A program made the position numbers and the translations under genes. The notes beneath the pieces were generated by a model, which ran no database searches, was not told the DNA's origin, and worked only from the letters and a program-made list of their open reading frames with translations. This document shows, in pieces, positions 1 to 7,784 of a stretch of 64,000 bases of DNA; positions within the stretch are counted from its first letter, which is position 1; every line of letters begins with the position of its first letter. Origin of the DNA: Faecalicatena contorta. GTDB lineage: Bacteria > Bacillota > Clostridia > Lachnospirales > Lachnospiraceae. Location: contig NZ_CYZU01000008.1 of NCBI RefSeq assembly GCF_001404335.1, forward strand, positions 67,449-131,448, written 5' to 3'.

Positions 1-974
1 CCCTGCTTCTGGCTTCCGGCGGAAACGTCTGGGAAGTGCTGACAGACTTTATCTTTTACGCCCTGTTTGCCCCGGCCTGCGGGGCCATGATCAACCGGAT
101 TATGTATGCCTCCGAGTCTGTCATGGAAGCAAATGAGGCTGTAATGAAGCTGGATCATATTCTGGAGCAGAAGCCCCTGGAGGAGACGGACCATCCGAAG
201 AAGCCGGGGAACGAGACCGTATCCTTCGAGCATGTGACCTTCCGGTATCCCGGCACAGAGCATCCGGCGCTGAAGGATGTGAGCTTTACAGTAAAAGAGG
301 GAACTGTCACCGGACTGGTGGGTCCTTCCGGCGGGGGAAAGTCCACGGCAGCCTCTCTGATCCCGCGGTTCTGGGACGTCCAGGGCGGCCATGTGCGGAT
401 TGGCGGCGTGGACGTGCGGGATATGGACAGCCGGGAGCTGATGAAGCATGTGGCCTTCGTCTTCCAGGACACGAAGCTTTTCCAGGTCAGTCTTCTGGAA
501 AATATCCGTATGTCCAGGCCTTCCGCCACAGTGGAAGAAGTGAAGGCAGCTGCCCATGCGGCCCAGTGCGATGATATTCTGGAAAAGCTGCCGGCAGGCC
601 TCGACACTGTGGTGGGAACGAAGGGGGTCTATCTCTCCGGCGGCGAGGCCCAGCGGATTGCGCTGGCGCGGGCGATTCTGAAGGACGCGCCCATCGTGGT
701 GCTCGATGAGGCGACCGCATTCGCTGACCCCGAGAACGAGGCCCTGATTCAGAAGGCGTTTAGGGAGCTGACCAGAGGAAAAACTGTGATTATGATTGCC
801 CACAGACTCTCTACGGTGCAGAACGCAGACAAGATTCTGGTGATTGACAAGGGCTCCGTGCGGGAGCAGGGAAGCCATGAAGAGCTTCTGGCCGCAGGCG
901 GACTGTATGCGGAGATGTGGTCGGATTATCAGAAGGCGGCGGCCTGGAAGGTAGAAAGGGGTGAGGAGATATGA
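1..974 (+). CDS. ABC exporter half-transporter, C-terminal part (5' end outside window)
   Basis: This is the C-terminal part of a fused permease-ATPase ABC exporter; the frame is open from base 3 with no upstream stop, so the gene starts before the window. The end of the membrane domain is followed by a complete nucleotide-binding domain: Walker A GPSGGGKST (bases about 318-344), signature YLSGGEAQR, Walker B IVVLDEATA and an H-loop in IMIAHRLST. It overlaps the next gene by 4 bp, so the two probably form a heterodimeric exporter made from one operon. The substrate cannot be told from sequence. This belongs to the host chromosome, outside the mobile elements. Confidence 0.9.
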   Translation, partial: LLLASGGNVWEVLTDFIFYALFAPACGAMINRIMYASESVMEANEAVMKLDHILEQKPLEETDHPKKPGNETVSFEHVTFRYPGTEHPALKDVSFTVKEGTVTGLVGPSGGGKSTAASLIPRFWDVQGGHVRIGGVDVRDMDSRELMKHVAFVFQDTKLFQVSLLENIRMSRPSATVEEVKAAAHAAQCDDILEKLPAGLDTVVGTKGVYLSGGEAQRIALARAILKDAPIVVLDEATAFADPENEALIQKAFRELTRGKTVIMIAHRLSTVQNADKILVIDKGSVREQGSHEELLAAGGLYAEMWSDYQKAAAWKVERGEEI

Positions 975-2719
975 TTCGCAGGCTTCGGCATGTATTTGCC
1001 CTCAGTGAAAGGGGTGCGAAGGATTTCGTAAAAGCAGTCATCTGGTGCTTTTTCTGCAATATCAGCCTGATGCTGCCCGTAGGCGTGGTTATGGCTGTGA
1101 TTCAGTATCTGTTGGGGACGCTGGAGGCAGGAGGAAACCCGGCGGAGGGCTTATGGCTCTATACAGGAGCGGCAGTTCTGGTCCTTCTGGTCCTGTTCAT
1201 CCTCCACTATTTCCAGTACGCGGCCCTGTATCTGGCTACTTACAAGGAAAGCGCGGCAAGAAGAGTGAGCCTTGCGGAAACCCTCCGGCGGTTGCCTTTA
1301 AGTTTTTTCGGAAACCGGGATCTGAGCGACCTGACGGCGACCATGATTGCGGACTGCTCCAGTCTCGATCAGATGTTTTCCCACTATATCCCGCAACTTT
1401 TTGCTTCCATCTTCTCTACGCTGGTGATTGGAATCTGTATGTTTGCCATCAACTGGAGAATGGCTCTGGCTGTGCTCTGGGTGCTTCCGGTGGCGGTTCT
1501 TCTGACGGCTGGCTCCAAAAAACTCCAGGATATCTGCGGCACAAAGAATATTCTGGCCAAGAGGACAGTCGCGGACAATATCCAGGAGTGCCTGGAGACC
1601 ATCCGGGATATCAAGGCCTGCAGCCGCCAGGAGGAATACCTAAAGGGACTGGACGGAAAACTGGAATACGCGGAGCGCTGCGCCATCCGCTCCGAGCTTG
1701 CCACAGGCGTTTTCGTGTGCTCGGCCCAGGCGTTCTTACGGATCGGGCTTGCCACCACGGTGCTCACAGGGGCCGGGCTTCTGATCCGGGGAGATCTTTC
1801 CTTCCTGTATTTTCTGGGCTTTCTGTTCGCGGCGGCAAGGCTGTACGATCCGCTGGGAATGGTTCTGCAGAACATCGCGGCCACATTTAACGCCAAGCTG
1901 CAGATCAACCGGATGCGGGCCATCCTGGAGCAGCCTGTCCAGACCGGGGCGGATACCTGTGAGCCGGACAATTATGACATTACCTTTGACCGTGTGAAGT
2001 TCGCCTACCGGGAGAATGAAGGCGTGCTGGACGACGTATCCTTTACGGCGAAGCAGGGAGAGGTGACGGCGCTTGTGGGACCCTCTGGTGGAGGCAAGTC
2101 CACGGCCTGCAAGCTGGCCGCCCGCTTCTGGGATATCCAGGGCGGCAGGATTACCCTGGGCGGCATCGACATCTCGAAGGTAGACCCGGAGGTCCTTCTG
2201 AAGCATTATTCCTTTGTATTTCAGGATGTGGTGCTGTTCCGGGATACGATTCTGGAAAACATCCGCCTGGGACGGCGGGGAGCTACGGATGAGGAGGTCT
2301 ACGCGGCGGCAAAGGCGGCATGTTGCGACGAGTTTGTCCGGGATCTGCCGGAGGGCTATCAGACCATGGTGGGAGAGAACGGCTCCACCCTTTCCGGAGG
2401 GGAACGACAGCGGATTTCCATTGCCCGCGCCCTCCTGAAAGACGCGCCGGTGATTCTGTTGGACGAGGCCACTGCCTCCCTGGATGTGGAAAATGAGACG
2501 GCTGTTCAGGAGGCCATCTCCCGGTTGGTAAAGAACAAGACGGTTCTCATCATCGCCCACCGGATGCGTACTGTGACCGGGGCAGATAAGATCATCGTGC
2601 TATCTGACGGTCATGTGGCCGAGCAGGGAAGACCGGAAGAGTTGTATGAGAAGAACGGCCTTTACACCCATATGGTAAGGCTTCAGACCCAGAGCCAGAG
2701 ATGGACTCTGGAGACATGA
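971..2719 (+). CDS. ABC transporter, permease-ATPase fusion (half-exporter partner)
   Basis: This is a complete 582-residue ABC half-exporter: six hydrophobic segments in roughly residues 20-300, then an ATPase domain with Walker A GPSGGGKST near residue 375, signature TLSGGERQR, Walker B VILLDEATASLD and switch histidine in LIIAHRMRT. The ATG overlaps the TGA of the upstream transporter, as expected for translational coupling of two subunits that pair in the membrane. The GPSGGGKST form of Walker A is shared by both partners. Efflux and siderophore or peptide import (IrtAB/YbtPQ type) are both possible; the substrate is unknown. Confidence 0.92.
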   Translation: MIRRLRHVFALSERGAKDFVKAVIWCFFCNISLMLPVGVVMAVIQYLLGTLEAGGNPAEGLWLYTGAAVLVLLVLFILHYFQYAALYLATYKESAARRVSLAETLRRLPLSFFGNRDLSDLTATMIADCSSLDQMFSHYIPQLFASIFSTLVIGICMFAINWRMALAVLWVLPVAVLLTAGSKKLQDICGTKNILAKRTVADNIQECLETIRDIKACSRQEEYLKGLDGKLEYAERCAIRSELATGVFVCSAQAFLRIGLATTVLTGAGLLIRGDLSFLYFLGFLFAAARLYDPLGMVLQNIAATFNAKLQINRMRAILEQPVQTGADTCEPDNYDITFDRVKFAYRENEGVLDDVSFTAKQGEVTALVGPSGGGKSTACKLAARFWDIQGGRITLGGIDISKVDPEVLLKHYSFVFQDVVLFRDTILENIRLGRRGATDEEVYAAAKAACCDEFVRDLPEGYQTMVGENGSTLSGGERQRISIARALLKDAPVILLDEATASLDVENETAVQEAISRLVKNKTVLIIAHRMRTVTGADKIIVLSDGHVAEQGRPEELYEKNGLYTHMVRLQTQSQRWTLET

Positions 2720-3061
2720 AAAGAACCTGAGGAGTAAAACCGCCGGCGCGCAGAGGGCTGTATAGTCTTGTATACAGACGCTGCCAGAAAATACATAAGG
2801 AAAAACGACTGCGGCAGGATATCTTCAGGTGTGACCAGGGGATATATCTGTCCGGTCTGCTTCCTGAAGCACAGCCTTCAACTGATTCAGATATTTTTAG
2901 GCCACTTTGAAGAGGGCGTGGTCAGGGCAAAATTTCAGCAAATCGGATACGAAAGCATCCTAATAGGCAGCATGTTCTCCAGGATTACTAGGTGATTAAA
3001 AATTGGCGCCAGTCGATTGAAATAAAATATAATCAATCGGCCTCGCCGCGAATTGTGAGCG

Positions 3062-3086
3062 ATTTGTCCAGTGTTTAAGGACAAAT
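3062..3086. other. Short perfect dyad in the 2720-3180 intergenic region
   Basis: ATTTGTCC (3062-3069) and GGACAAAT (3079-3086) are perfect inverted arms around a 9-nt loop. A second dyad, CGATTGA/TCAATCG, lies near 3014-3040. The 460-bp region has no convincing gene: a 75-codon frame at 2768-2995 lacks a ribosome site. Such dyads could be regulator-binding sites or a weak terminator of the ABC operon; the sequence does not decide. Confidence 0.3.
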
Positions 3087-3100
3087 AAGTGGGTGCGTTT

Positions 3101-3129
3101 TTGAGATAGAGGTCTGAAATTCTTATAAA
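3101..3129 (+). promoter_or_regulatory. Putative sigma-A promoter of the FMN-binding lipoprotein gene
   Basis: TTGAGA (3101-3106) and TATAAA (3124-3129) are separated by 17 bp. The pair lies 55 bp upstream of the ATG at 3184 and follows the dyad at 3062-3086. Prediction by consensus only. Confidence 0.5.
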
Positions 3130-3183
3130 ATCAGGACTAAAGATTCCGAAAATTTATAGTTATTGGCAGGAGGAAAACAAGTT

Positions 3184-3552
3184 ATGAAGGCAATGAAATT
3201 TTTATCTATGGCAGCGATTTGCGTCTTTGGCAGTGCGCTGCTTTTCTCCGGGTGCTCTGAATCCGGAAAATCAAGTGGCGTATATCAGCCTGGAACTTAT
3301 ACCGCTAGTGCTGAAGGGTATGGAGGGGACGTGACTGTCGAAGTAAAATTTGACAGCGAAAGTATTCTGTCCGTCACAATTTTAGATCAAAACGAGACAG
3401 AAAGGGTATCAGACCGGGCTTTAGAAGAAATCCCAGAACGAATTGTGGAGGCACAGACCAGCGAAGTTGATGCGATTACAAGTGCAACTGTCACAAGTGA
3501 TGCGATTAAGACTGCTGTAACTGATTGTATCCGACAGGCCACACAGGAATAA
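3184..3552 (+). CDS. FMN-binding domain lipoprotein
   Basis: A 122-residue secreted lipoprotein with an FMN_bind domain (RnfG/NqrC/PplA-like). The ATG at 3184 is chosen over a TTG at 3163 because the AGGAGG site lies just upstream of it. A signal peptide ends in a lipobox FSGC, so the mature protein should be lipid-anchored outside the membrane. Near the C-terminus, DAITSATVTS matches the D-x-x-(S/T)-x-A-T motif in which ApbE attaches FMN to threonine. In Gram-positive bacteria such proteins carry electrons outside the cell (extracellular electron transfer, flavin-based reductases). It is monocistronic, between its own promoter and a strong terminator. Confidence 0.85.
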   Translation: MKAMKFLSMAAICVFGSALLFSGCSESGKSSGVYQPGTYTASAEGYGGDVTVEVKFDSESILSVTILDQNETERVSDRALEEIPERIVEAQTSEVDAITSATVTSDAIKTAVTDCIRQATQE

Positions 3553-3674
3553 GGAAGGGGTTCCAACAATTCAACAGAAGTGAAGCATGATGTACTCGTG
3601 GGTATGCCCTGACATTTACCCTAGTGTGCTGAACACGATGTCTTTTTCACGGTTTCTAAAAATCTTATTTTCAC

Positions 3675-3712
3675 AAAGAAGAGGCTGTCTATTTCCCGAC
3701 AGCCTCTTCTTT
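3675..3712. terminator. Strong hairpin terminator after the lipoprotein gene
   Basis: AAAGAAGAGGCTGTC (3675-3689) pairs perfectly over 15 bp with 3698-3712 around an 8-nt loop. The A-rich and T-rich stem ends suit a bidirectional intrinsic terminator. Confidence 0.75.
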
Positions 3713-3810
3713 AGAATTAGTGAATATGGGATGTTGCCTATCAGCTCTTTTTCTACTGGATATGTTGGAAGATGAAAGATGCGAGACAAACACACAGAAA
3801 TTCTACTCTA

Positions 3811-3848
3811 ACCCTTCTCTTAACGGAGAGAGGGGTGTTTTTTTCTTT
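3811..3848 (+). terminator. Intrinsic terminator next to the relic ICE junction
   Basis: ACCC-TTCTCT, loop TAAC, then GGAGAG-AGGGGT followed by a long T tract from 3837. It lies just left of the point (about 3872) where homology to conjugative-element DNA begins, so it may belong to the chromosome or to the lost part of element E. Confidence 0.6.
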
Positions 3849-3871
3849 TTGAATTCATCACTTGACATTGT

Positions 3872-4147
3872 GGCAAAGAGCTGATGAGCCAGGACGAAAT
3901 TGCAACCATGGACGGAGGCAAGTGTATTTTGCAGGTGCGCGGGGTGAGGCCGTTTTTCAGTGAGAAATACGACATTACCCGCCACCCCCGCTATCAATAC
4001 CTCTCGGATGCCGACAAACAGAACACCTTTGATGTGGACAGGTACTTGTCGTCCCTGCGCCGGAAAAAACGGCGCGTGGTATCGGAGGATGAAACCTTTG
4101 ACCTTTACGACATTGACCTGTCGGACGAAGATTTAGCCGCCCAGTGA
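3872..4147 (+). pseudogene. virD4/traG coupling protein, C-terminal remnant (relic ICE E)
   Basis: The frame from GGC at 3872 encodes GKELMSQDEIATMDGGK and continues to a stop at 4147. It aligns through its length with the last about 90 residues of the VirD4 half at 45415-46242 (QDEIAVMDGGK, RGVRPFFSDKYDIT, DIYEIDLSDED). All N-terminal parts including the Walker motifs are absent, and upstream sequence is unrelated, so this is a deletion remnant. It is followed directly by maff2, as in element C, which fixes its origin in a conjugative element of the same type. The ATG at 3884 is internal and not a real start. Confidence 0.88.
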
Positions 4148-4211
4148 AGCGGCTTTTTTCCTGTAATCAATCAAATTTGGTCGCCGGAAACCGGCAGAAA
4201 GTGAGGCATAT

Positions 4212-4336
4212 ATGGAATTTTTCAATAGTGCAGTGGATACGTTACAGACCATCGTTGTGGGCCTGGGCGGGGCGCTCTGTGTATGGGGCGGCGTCAATCT
4301 GTTGGAGGGATACGGGGCCGACAACCCCGCCAGCAA
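4212..4336 (+). pseudogene. maff2 5' half, interrupted by element A (relic ICE E)
   Basis: MEFFNSAVDTLQTIVVGLGG opens a Maff2-family small membrane protein. It reads through the first hydrophobic segment to NPAS and then runs into element A at AA 4335-4336; the chimeric frame stops at 4352 after the added residues NAHVW. The missing second half (KSQGIKQLVAGGGVALIG) is found intact at 62515-62607. Joining 4336 to 62517 rebuilds a 71-codon gene in frame. Maff2 proteins are small, have two membrane segments and sit between virD4 and the virB6-like gene; a VirB2-like pilin role is an inference from position and shape. Confidence 0.88.
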
Positions 4337-4360
4337 TGCTCATGTGTGGTAAAGTAGCAA
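4325..4360 (+). other. Left attachment junction of element A
   Basis: Host maff2 codons GCC AGC AA end at 4336 and are followed by TGCTCATGTGTGGTAAAGTA. The same arm, with two or three base changes, begins element B at 45222 and below (read leftward). The conserved part ATGTG-G-TAAAG is probably half of the recombinase site. Confidence 0.8.
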
Positions 4361-4501
4361 CTAAGAATTTGATAGACAGCCGCTGACTATTCCGTTTTTA
4401 ACTTTTAGTTAATTTTCTAAATCATCATTTTAACAACGGCTCTATTGTTCCTTAAAGCCTACGCTGCTATCATAAAAGCATAAACACAAGGAGGTTTGCT
4501 T

Positions 4502-5542
4502 ATGAAAATCAATCAAATTATCCGAGAAAAACGGAAAGAATTGTCATTAACACAAGAACAAGTTGCCGAGCTTTTAGGTGTATCCACCCCGGCTGTAAAT
4601 AAGTGGGAAAAAGGTAGCACATATCCAGATATAACCCTTTTACCGGCTCTTGCCCGTCTACTAAAAATGGATTTGAATACCCTGTTGTCATTTAATGAGG
4701 ATTTAACTGATGTAGAGATTGAAAACTTTGTCAATGAACTTGATAAAGTTGTTCAAGAGCAGGGCTATCAAACCGCTTTTCAGATGGCAATCGACAAAAT
4801 ACATGAATATCCCACTTGTGATAGACTGGTATATTCAGCTATTCTTTATTTAGATGGCGCAAGATGGCTTTATAGTGTACCAGAGCCAGAACAATATGAG
4901 GAAACATTTGAAACTTTTTATAAAAGGCTGTCCGTAAATGAAATTCCAGAAATCAGAGATATAGCAATTAGTATGCTAATTTCCTATGCAAGAAATAGGG
5001 GCGAATATTCAAAGGCAGAGGAACTAATCAATACGCTACCATTCTCCACAATAGACAAAGAAGAACAGCTTGCAATTCTTTACCAGCAACAGAAAAAATA
5101 CACAGACGCAGAAAAATTCTGGGAACACAGAATATTGAACGGTGTTACGGAGATACAAACCGCTTTAATAAATATGCTTGAAATAGCGTTATGCGAAAAC
5201 CGCAATATGGATGCAGATTTTTTTGCGGATATGTACGAAACAATTACTTGTACGTTTTCTTTCCCGGAATGGATGCGTTACAATGCTCATTTGCAGCTTG
5301 CATTAGATAAGAAAGATAAAGACGAAAGTTTATCTATTCTTTCAAAAATGTTGCCTGCTATGAGAAAAGAATGGAAATCGCAGAATTGTAAGTTGTACCG
5401 CAATTTGGACGGAACAGAGGTAACAGCTCTTTCAAGTAAAGTGGCAGATTCTCTTTGCGAGGAATTGAACAGTAAAGATGAATTTGCATTTATGCGTGAT
5501 TGTACGGAGTTTAGAGAACTAATGACACAAATGAATAGTTAA
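4502..5542 (+). CDS. XRE-family HTH regulator with helical repeat C-terminus
   Basis: The 346-residue product starts at ATG 4502, seven bases after AAGGAGG. Residues about 1-65 form a typical Cro/C1 helix-turn-helix (LSLTQEQVAELLGVSTPAVNKWEKGSTYPD). The rest is rich in alpha-helix with TPR-like pairs (YSKAEELINTLP, YTDAEKFWEHRI), like regulators that sense a peptide or partner through their repeats. It is the first gene inside the left end of element A, at the position where element B has tet(40)/tet(O), so it is probably variable cargo rather than backbone. It is AT-rich compared with the mobilization genes. The target is unknown. Confidence 0.8.
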   Translation: MKINQIIREKRKELSLTQEQVAELLGVSTPAVNKWEKGSTYPDITLLPALARLLKMDLNTLLSFNEDLTDVEIENFVNELDKVVQEQGYQTAFQMAIDKIHEYPTCDRLVYSAILYLDGARWLYSVPEPEQYEETFETFYKRLSVNEIPEIRDIAISMLISYARNRGEYSKAEELINTLPFSTIDKEEQLAILYQQQKKYTDAEKFWEHRILNGVTEIQTALINMLEIALCENRNMDADFFADMYETITCTFSFPEWMRYNAHLQLALDKKDKDESLSILSKMLPAMRKEWKSQNCKLYRNLDGTEVTALSSKVADSLCEELNSKDEFAFMRDCTEFRELMTQMNS

Positions 5543-5580
5543 GCATATCTCTAATTTGTATAGCAAATCCAGCCGAGCCA

Positions 5581-5680
5581 GTCAACGGCAGGTAAATGGG
5601 CTGCGCCCACCGTTGACAGCCCCGACTGTCCTTGCTGGTGGGTAATCAAGGGGCGACAGCAAAAAGTGCTGCCGCCCTTT
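5581..5680 (+). other. Hairpin-rich leader before the sigma-like gene
   Basis: GTCAACGG (5581-5588) pairs with CCGTTGAC (5610-5617), and GGGCGACAGCA (5651-5661) pairs with TGCTGCCGCCC (5667-5677), followed by TTT. The second could be a weak terminator. No gene is visible in 5543-5708 otherwise. Confidence 0.4.
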
Positions 5681-5708
5681 CCCATAATCGAAGAAAGGGG
5701 GATTTTCC

Positions 5709-6152
5709 ATGACTGAATACGAAGCCCATCAAGAACATATCCGCTATACCCATGATACCTACTGCCGGATTGTTATTCGCCATGCGTCCTTTGACGCTGC
5801 CCGTATGCTGGCGGCGAGGTGGAAACGGGAAATCTCCCTTGAATATTTGACCGAAGAAAAGTTTGTCCCACTAAGCACCACAGACGAGTATTTTCAAGTG
5901 CCAGACTATGGCGAAACTTATCCATTCTCCGTCCGGGGGCAGACGATACTTTTAGATAGCTGCTCCCTTGCGGCGGCTCTTGCTGGACTGCCGGAACAGA
6001 CGCAGGAGGAAATCTTTTTGTATTACTTCCAGCACTTGACGCAGAAAGAAATCGGGGAACAAAGCGGCTGGACACGCAGCACAATCGGGCGGCATATTCA
6101 GCTTGCTTTGAAGCGGCTGAAAGCGGAAATGGAGGTGTTGTCCCATGAGTAA
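5709..6152 (+). CDS. Sigma-70-like regulator of element A
   Basis: A 147-residue protein with a region-4-type helix-turn-helix at the C-terminus (LPEQTQEEIFLYYFQHLTQKEIGEQSGWTRSTIGRHIQLALKRLK) and an N-terminal part typical of the small sigma-like proteins of clostridial transposons. A GGGGG-rich ribosome site precedes ATG 5709. It overlaps the next small HTH gene by 8 bp. Such pairs are thought to control expression of the mobilization or excision genes. Element B carries a 5'-truncated copy (41150-41524). Confidence 0.75.
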   Translation: MTEYEAHQEHIRYTHDTYCRIVIRHASFDAARMLAARWKREISLEYLTEEKFVPLSTTDEYFQVPDYGETYPFSVRGQTILLDSCSLAAALAGLPEQTQEEIFLYYFQHLTQKEIGEQSGWTRSTIGRHIQLALKRLKAEMEVLSHE

Positions 6153-6345
6153 CCGACTTCTCCCCTATGACACTATCATAAAGGCACATGAGGGCGACCC
6201 CATAGCGATACAGGCTGTCCTTGACCGCTATGCCGGATATATCCGCTACTTCTCTAAGATGAACGGCTATTATAACTCTGATATGGAGGACTACATCAGA
6301 ACAAAGCTGATTGAAAGCCTGTTTAAGTTCCGGCTTGACCGTTGA
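6145..6345 (+). CDS. HTH_16-type small regulator
   Basis: A 66-residue protein beginning MSNRLLPYDTIIKAHEGDP, matching the short helix-turn-helix proteins (HTH_16) that follow the sigma-like gene in Tn916- and Tn1549-like elements. Homologous copies lie in element B (40957-41160) and element C (14235-14477). Its start overlaps the sigma-like gene, so the two are translated together. Probably a companion of the sigma-like factor; its exact role is not established. Confidence 0.75.
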   Translation: MSNRLLPYDTIIKAHEGDPIAIQAVLDRYAGYIRYFSKMNGYYNSDMEDYIRTKLIESLFKFRLDR

Positions 6346-6370
6346 GTTTGGATTGATGATATGATAAAAT
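6342..6370 (+). promoter_or_regulatory. Putative promoter of the element A lipoprotein gene
   Basis: TTGAGT (6342-6347), 17-bp spacer, TAAAAT (6365-6370), about 30 bp before the ATG at 6401. By consensus only. Confidence 0.5.
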
Positions 6371-6400
6371 TAGTCCAATAAATGCGAACGGGAGGTTAGT

Positions 6401-6772
6401 ATGAAAAAAATTATATTGATAGTCTGTACATTAGTCTTTCTTATATCTTTAACTGCGTGTGGCACAAAATTTGATGGTAGTCGTACTGGAAACGATAGTG
6501 AATTTATCATGGAATATAGTGTGTTAAATACAACGGACGCACAGGATTTAACTATTGAAGCTGGAGATACTATTAGTGCTAAAATTGTAGTAGATAAAGG
6601 TAGCTTATCAATAAAAATTCAAAAAGACGGGGAAAAACCTATCTATGAAAGTAACGGAATTTCCACATCTAATGAGTTTGATGTTGAAATTGATGAAAGC
6701 GGAACATACACAGTTGAAGTAACAGGAAAAAAAGCAAAAGGAAGTGTTAGTTTCATAGTGCAGAGTAATTGA
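6401..6772 (+). CDS. Small lipoprotein of unknown function
   Basis: A 123-residue protein with a lysine start, hydrophobic stretch and lipobox LTAC at residues 17-20, so it should be a membrane-anchored lipoprotein. The mature part (SVLNTTDAQDLTIEAGD, EIDESGTYTVEV) reads as one small beta-sandwich. A strong ribosome site GGGAGG precedes the ATG, and the gene has its own promoter. It is AT-rich and has no counterpart in element B, so it is probably cargo. I do not recognise a family. Confidence 0.65.
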   Translation: MKKIILIVCTLVFLISLTACGTKFDGSRTGNDSEFIMEYSVLNTTDAQDLTIEAGDTISAKIVVDKGSLSIKIQKDGEKPIYESNGISTSNEFDVEIDESGTYTVEVTGKKAKGSVSFIVQSN

Positions 6773-6843
6773 TGAACTTCCAGTTTACTACACTGAACCA
6801 CCATAAAAACTGAATATCCCGCCGCCCCGCAGCGGCAGCCATG

Positions 6844-6878
6844 AGCAGTAAATCCGAAAAAGATTTGCTGCTTTTTTT
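6844..6878 (+). terminator. Intrinsic terminator
   Basis: AGCAGTAAATC (6844-6854) pairs with GATTTGCTGCT (6862-6872) followed by seven T. Element B has the equivalent hairpin at 40877-40911 after its HTH_16 gene, so it marks the end of the regulatory segment of the shared backbone. From 6879 to 7166 I see no gene. Confidence 0.75.
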
Positions 6879-7166
6879 ACGCCTATTTTTGGCAAATTTC
6901 CAAATGTTCCGTATTAGATAGTGAAACCCAAAAAAGGCTGCCATTTTTTCAGACAGCGGGTAAAACACAGTTTCCAAAACGCCTTATTATCGGGAAAAAC
7001 CATGCCGCAGGAAAAGTTCTTGCCGAAAAGTCTGTCATTTTTGCTTTTTGCGGTGTTGTAGGGAGTAAGGGGAGAACGCCAGCCCGCAGCCTTTTATAAA
7101 AAAGCTGGTTATAGATTTCCCGAAAAAGTGGCAGCAGCAAGTGAACGGCAGTCTGACAGTTTCTTA

Positions 7167-7259
7167 GAGCAAGATTCTACCGAGGTGCCAAAATTCGCTT
7201 TCTGCTCATTTTGCCCCTGCGGGAATCTTGTTGGGGAGTGCCTTCCCCAAACCCTGCTT
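7167..7259. other. Candidate oriT of element A
   Basis: A 93-bp segment just upstream of mobC runs from GAGCAAGATTCTACCGAGG to CCCCAAACCCTGCT and contains the dyad TTGGGGA...TCCCCAA (7231-7250). Element B has nearly the same block at 40460-40553, again next to mobC, while the sequence around it has diverged. Position and conservation suit the nic region of the cognate relaxase; nicking is not shown. Confidence 0.6.
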
Positions 7260-7388
7260 ATACGGCTTGCGCCGCTTAAAAATCCCTCAAAATATTTTTT
7301 CGGATTTTTCAAAAACAGTTCCGCTTTACACCCTGTTTTTCTCCTATTAGTGAGAGGACACCACGCACAGAAAGGAGGTCTGCCGACC

Positions 7389-7784
7389 ATGAAACGATAC
7401 AACACGCCGCACCGCAGCCGGGTAGTCAAAACACGCATGACCGAGGAAGAATACGCCGAGTTTGCGGAAAGGCTTTCTGCCTGCAACATGAGCCAAGCCG
7501 AGTTTATCCGGCAAGCCATAACCGGGGCAGCCATACGCCCCATCATAACCGTTTCCCCCGTCAATGATGAGCTGCTTGCCGCTGTCGGGAAGCTGACCGC
7601 CGAATACGGCAGGATCGGCGGCAACTTAAATCAGATAGCCCGGACGCTGAACGAGTGGCACAGCCCCTACCCGCAGCTTGCCAGGGAGGTACGGGCGGCG
7701 GTTTCCGACCTTGCTGCCCTAAAGTTTGAAGTCTTGCAGAAAGTGGGTGACGCTGTTGGCAACATTCAAACATATCAGCTCTAA
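7389..7784 (+). CDS. mobC: MobC-type relaxosome protein
   Basis: A 131-residue protein started at ATG 7389 after AAAGGAGG. Residues about 15-60 (KTRMTEEEYAEFAERLSACNMSQAEFIRQAI) form a ribbon-helix-helix-like DNA-binding part, followed by the MobC motif GGNLNQIARTLNEW. MobC proteins bind oriT and help the relaxase to melt and nick it. The 3' end overlaps the relaxase start by 38 bp, so translation is coupled. Element B has a close homologue at 40025-40423. Confidence 0.88.
   Translation: MKRYNTPHRSRVVKTRMTEEEYAEFAERLSACNMSQAEFIRQAITGAAIRPIITVSPVNDELLAAVGKLTAEYGRIGGNLNQIARTLNEWHSPYPQLAREVRAAVSDLAALKFEVLQKVGDAVGNIQTYQL

Noticed and set aside
1736-2560. 274-codon antisense frame in the second ABC gene
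   Set aside because: Shadow of the ABC transporter; the sense strand carries all ATPase motifs.
2768-2995. 75-codon open frame between the ABC operon and the lipoprotein gene
   Set aside because: It begins at TTG without a ribosome site, has no recognisable family and lies in a dyad-rich intergenic region.
3587-3775. 62-codon open frame after the lipoprotein gene
   Set aside because: It runs straight through the strong terminator at 3675-3712 and has no ribosome site.
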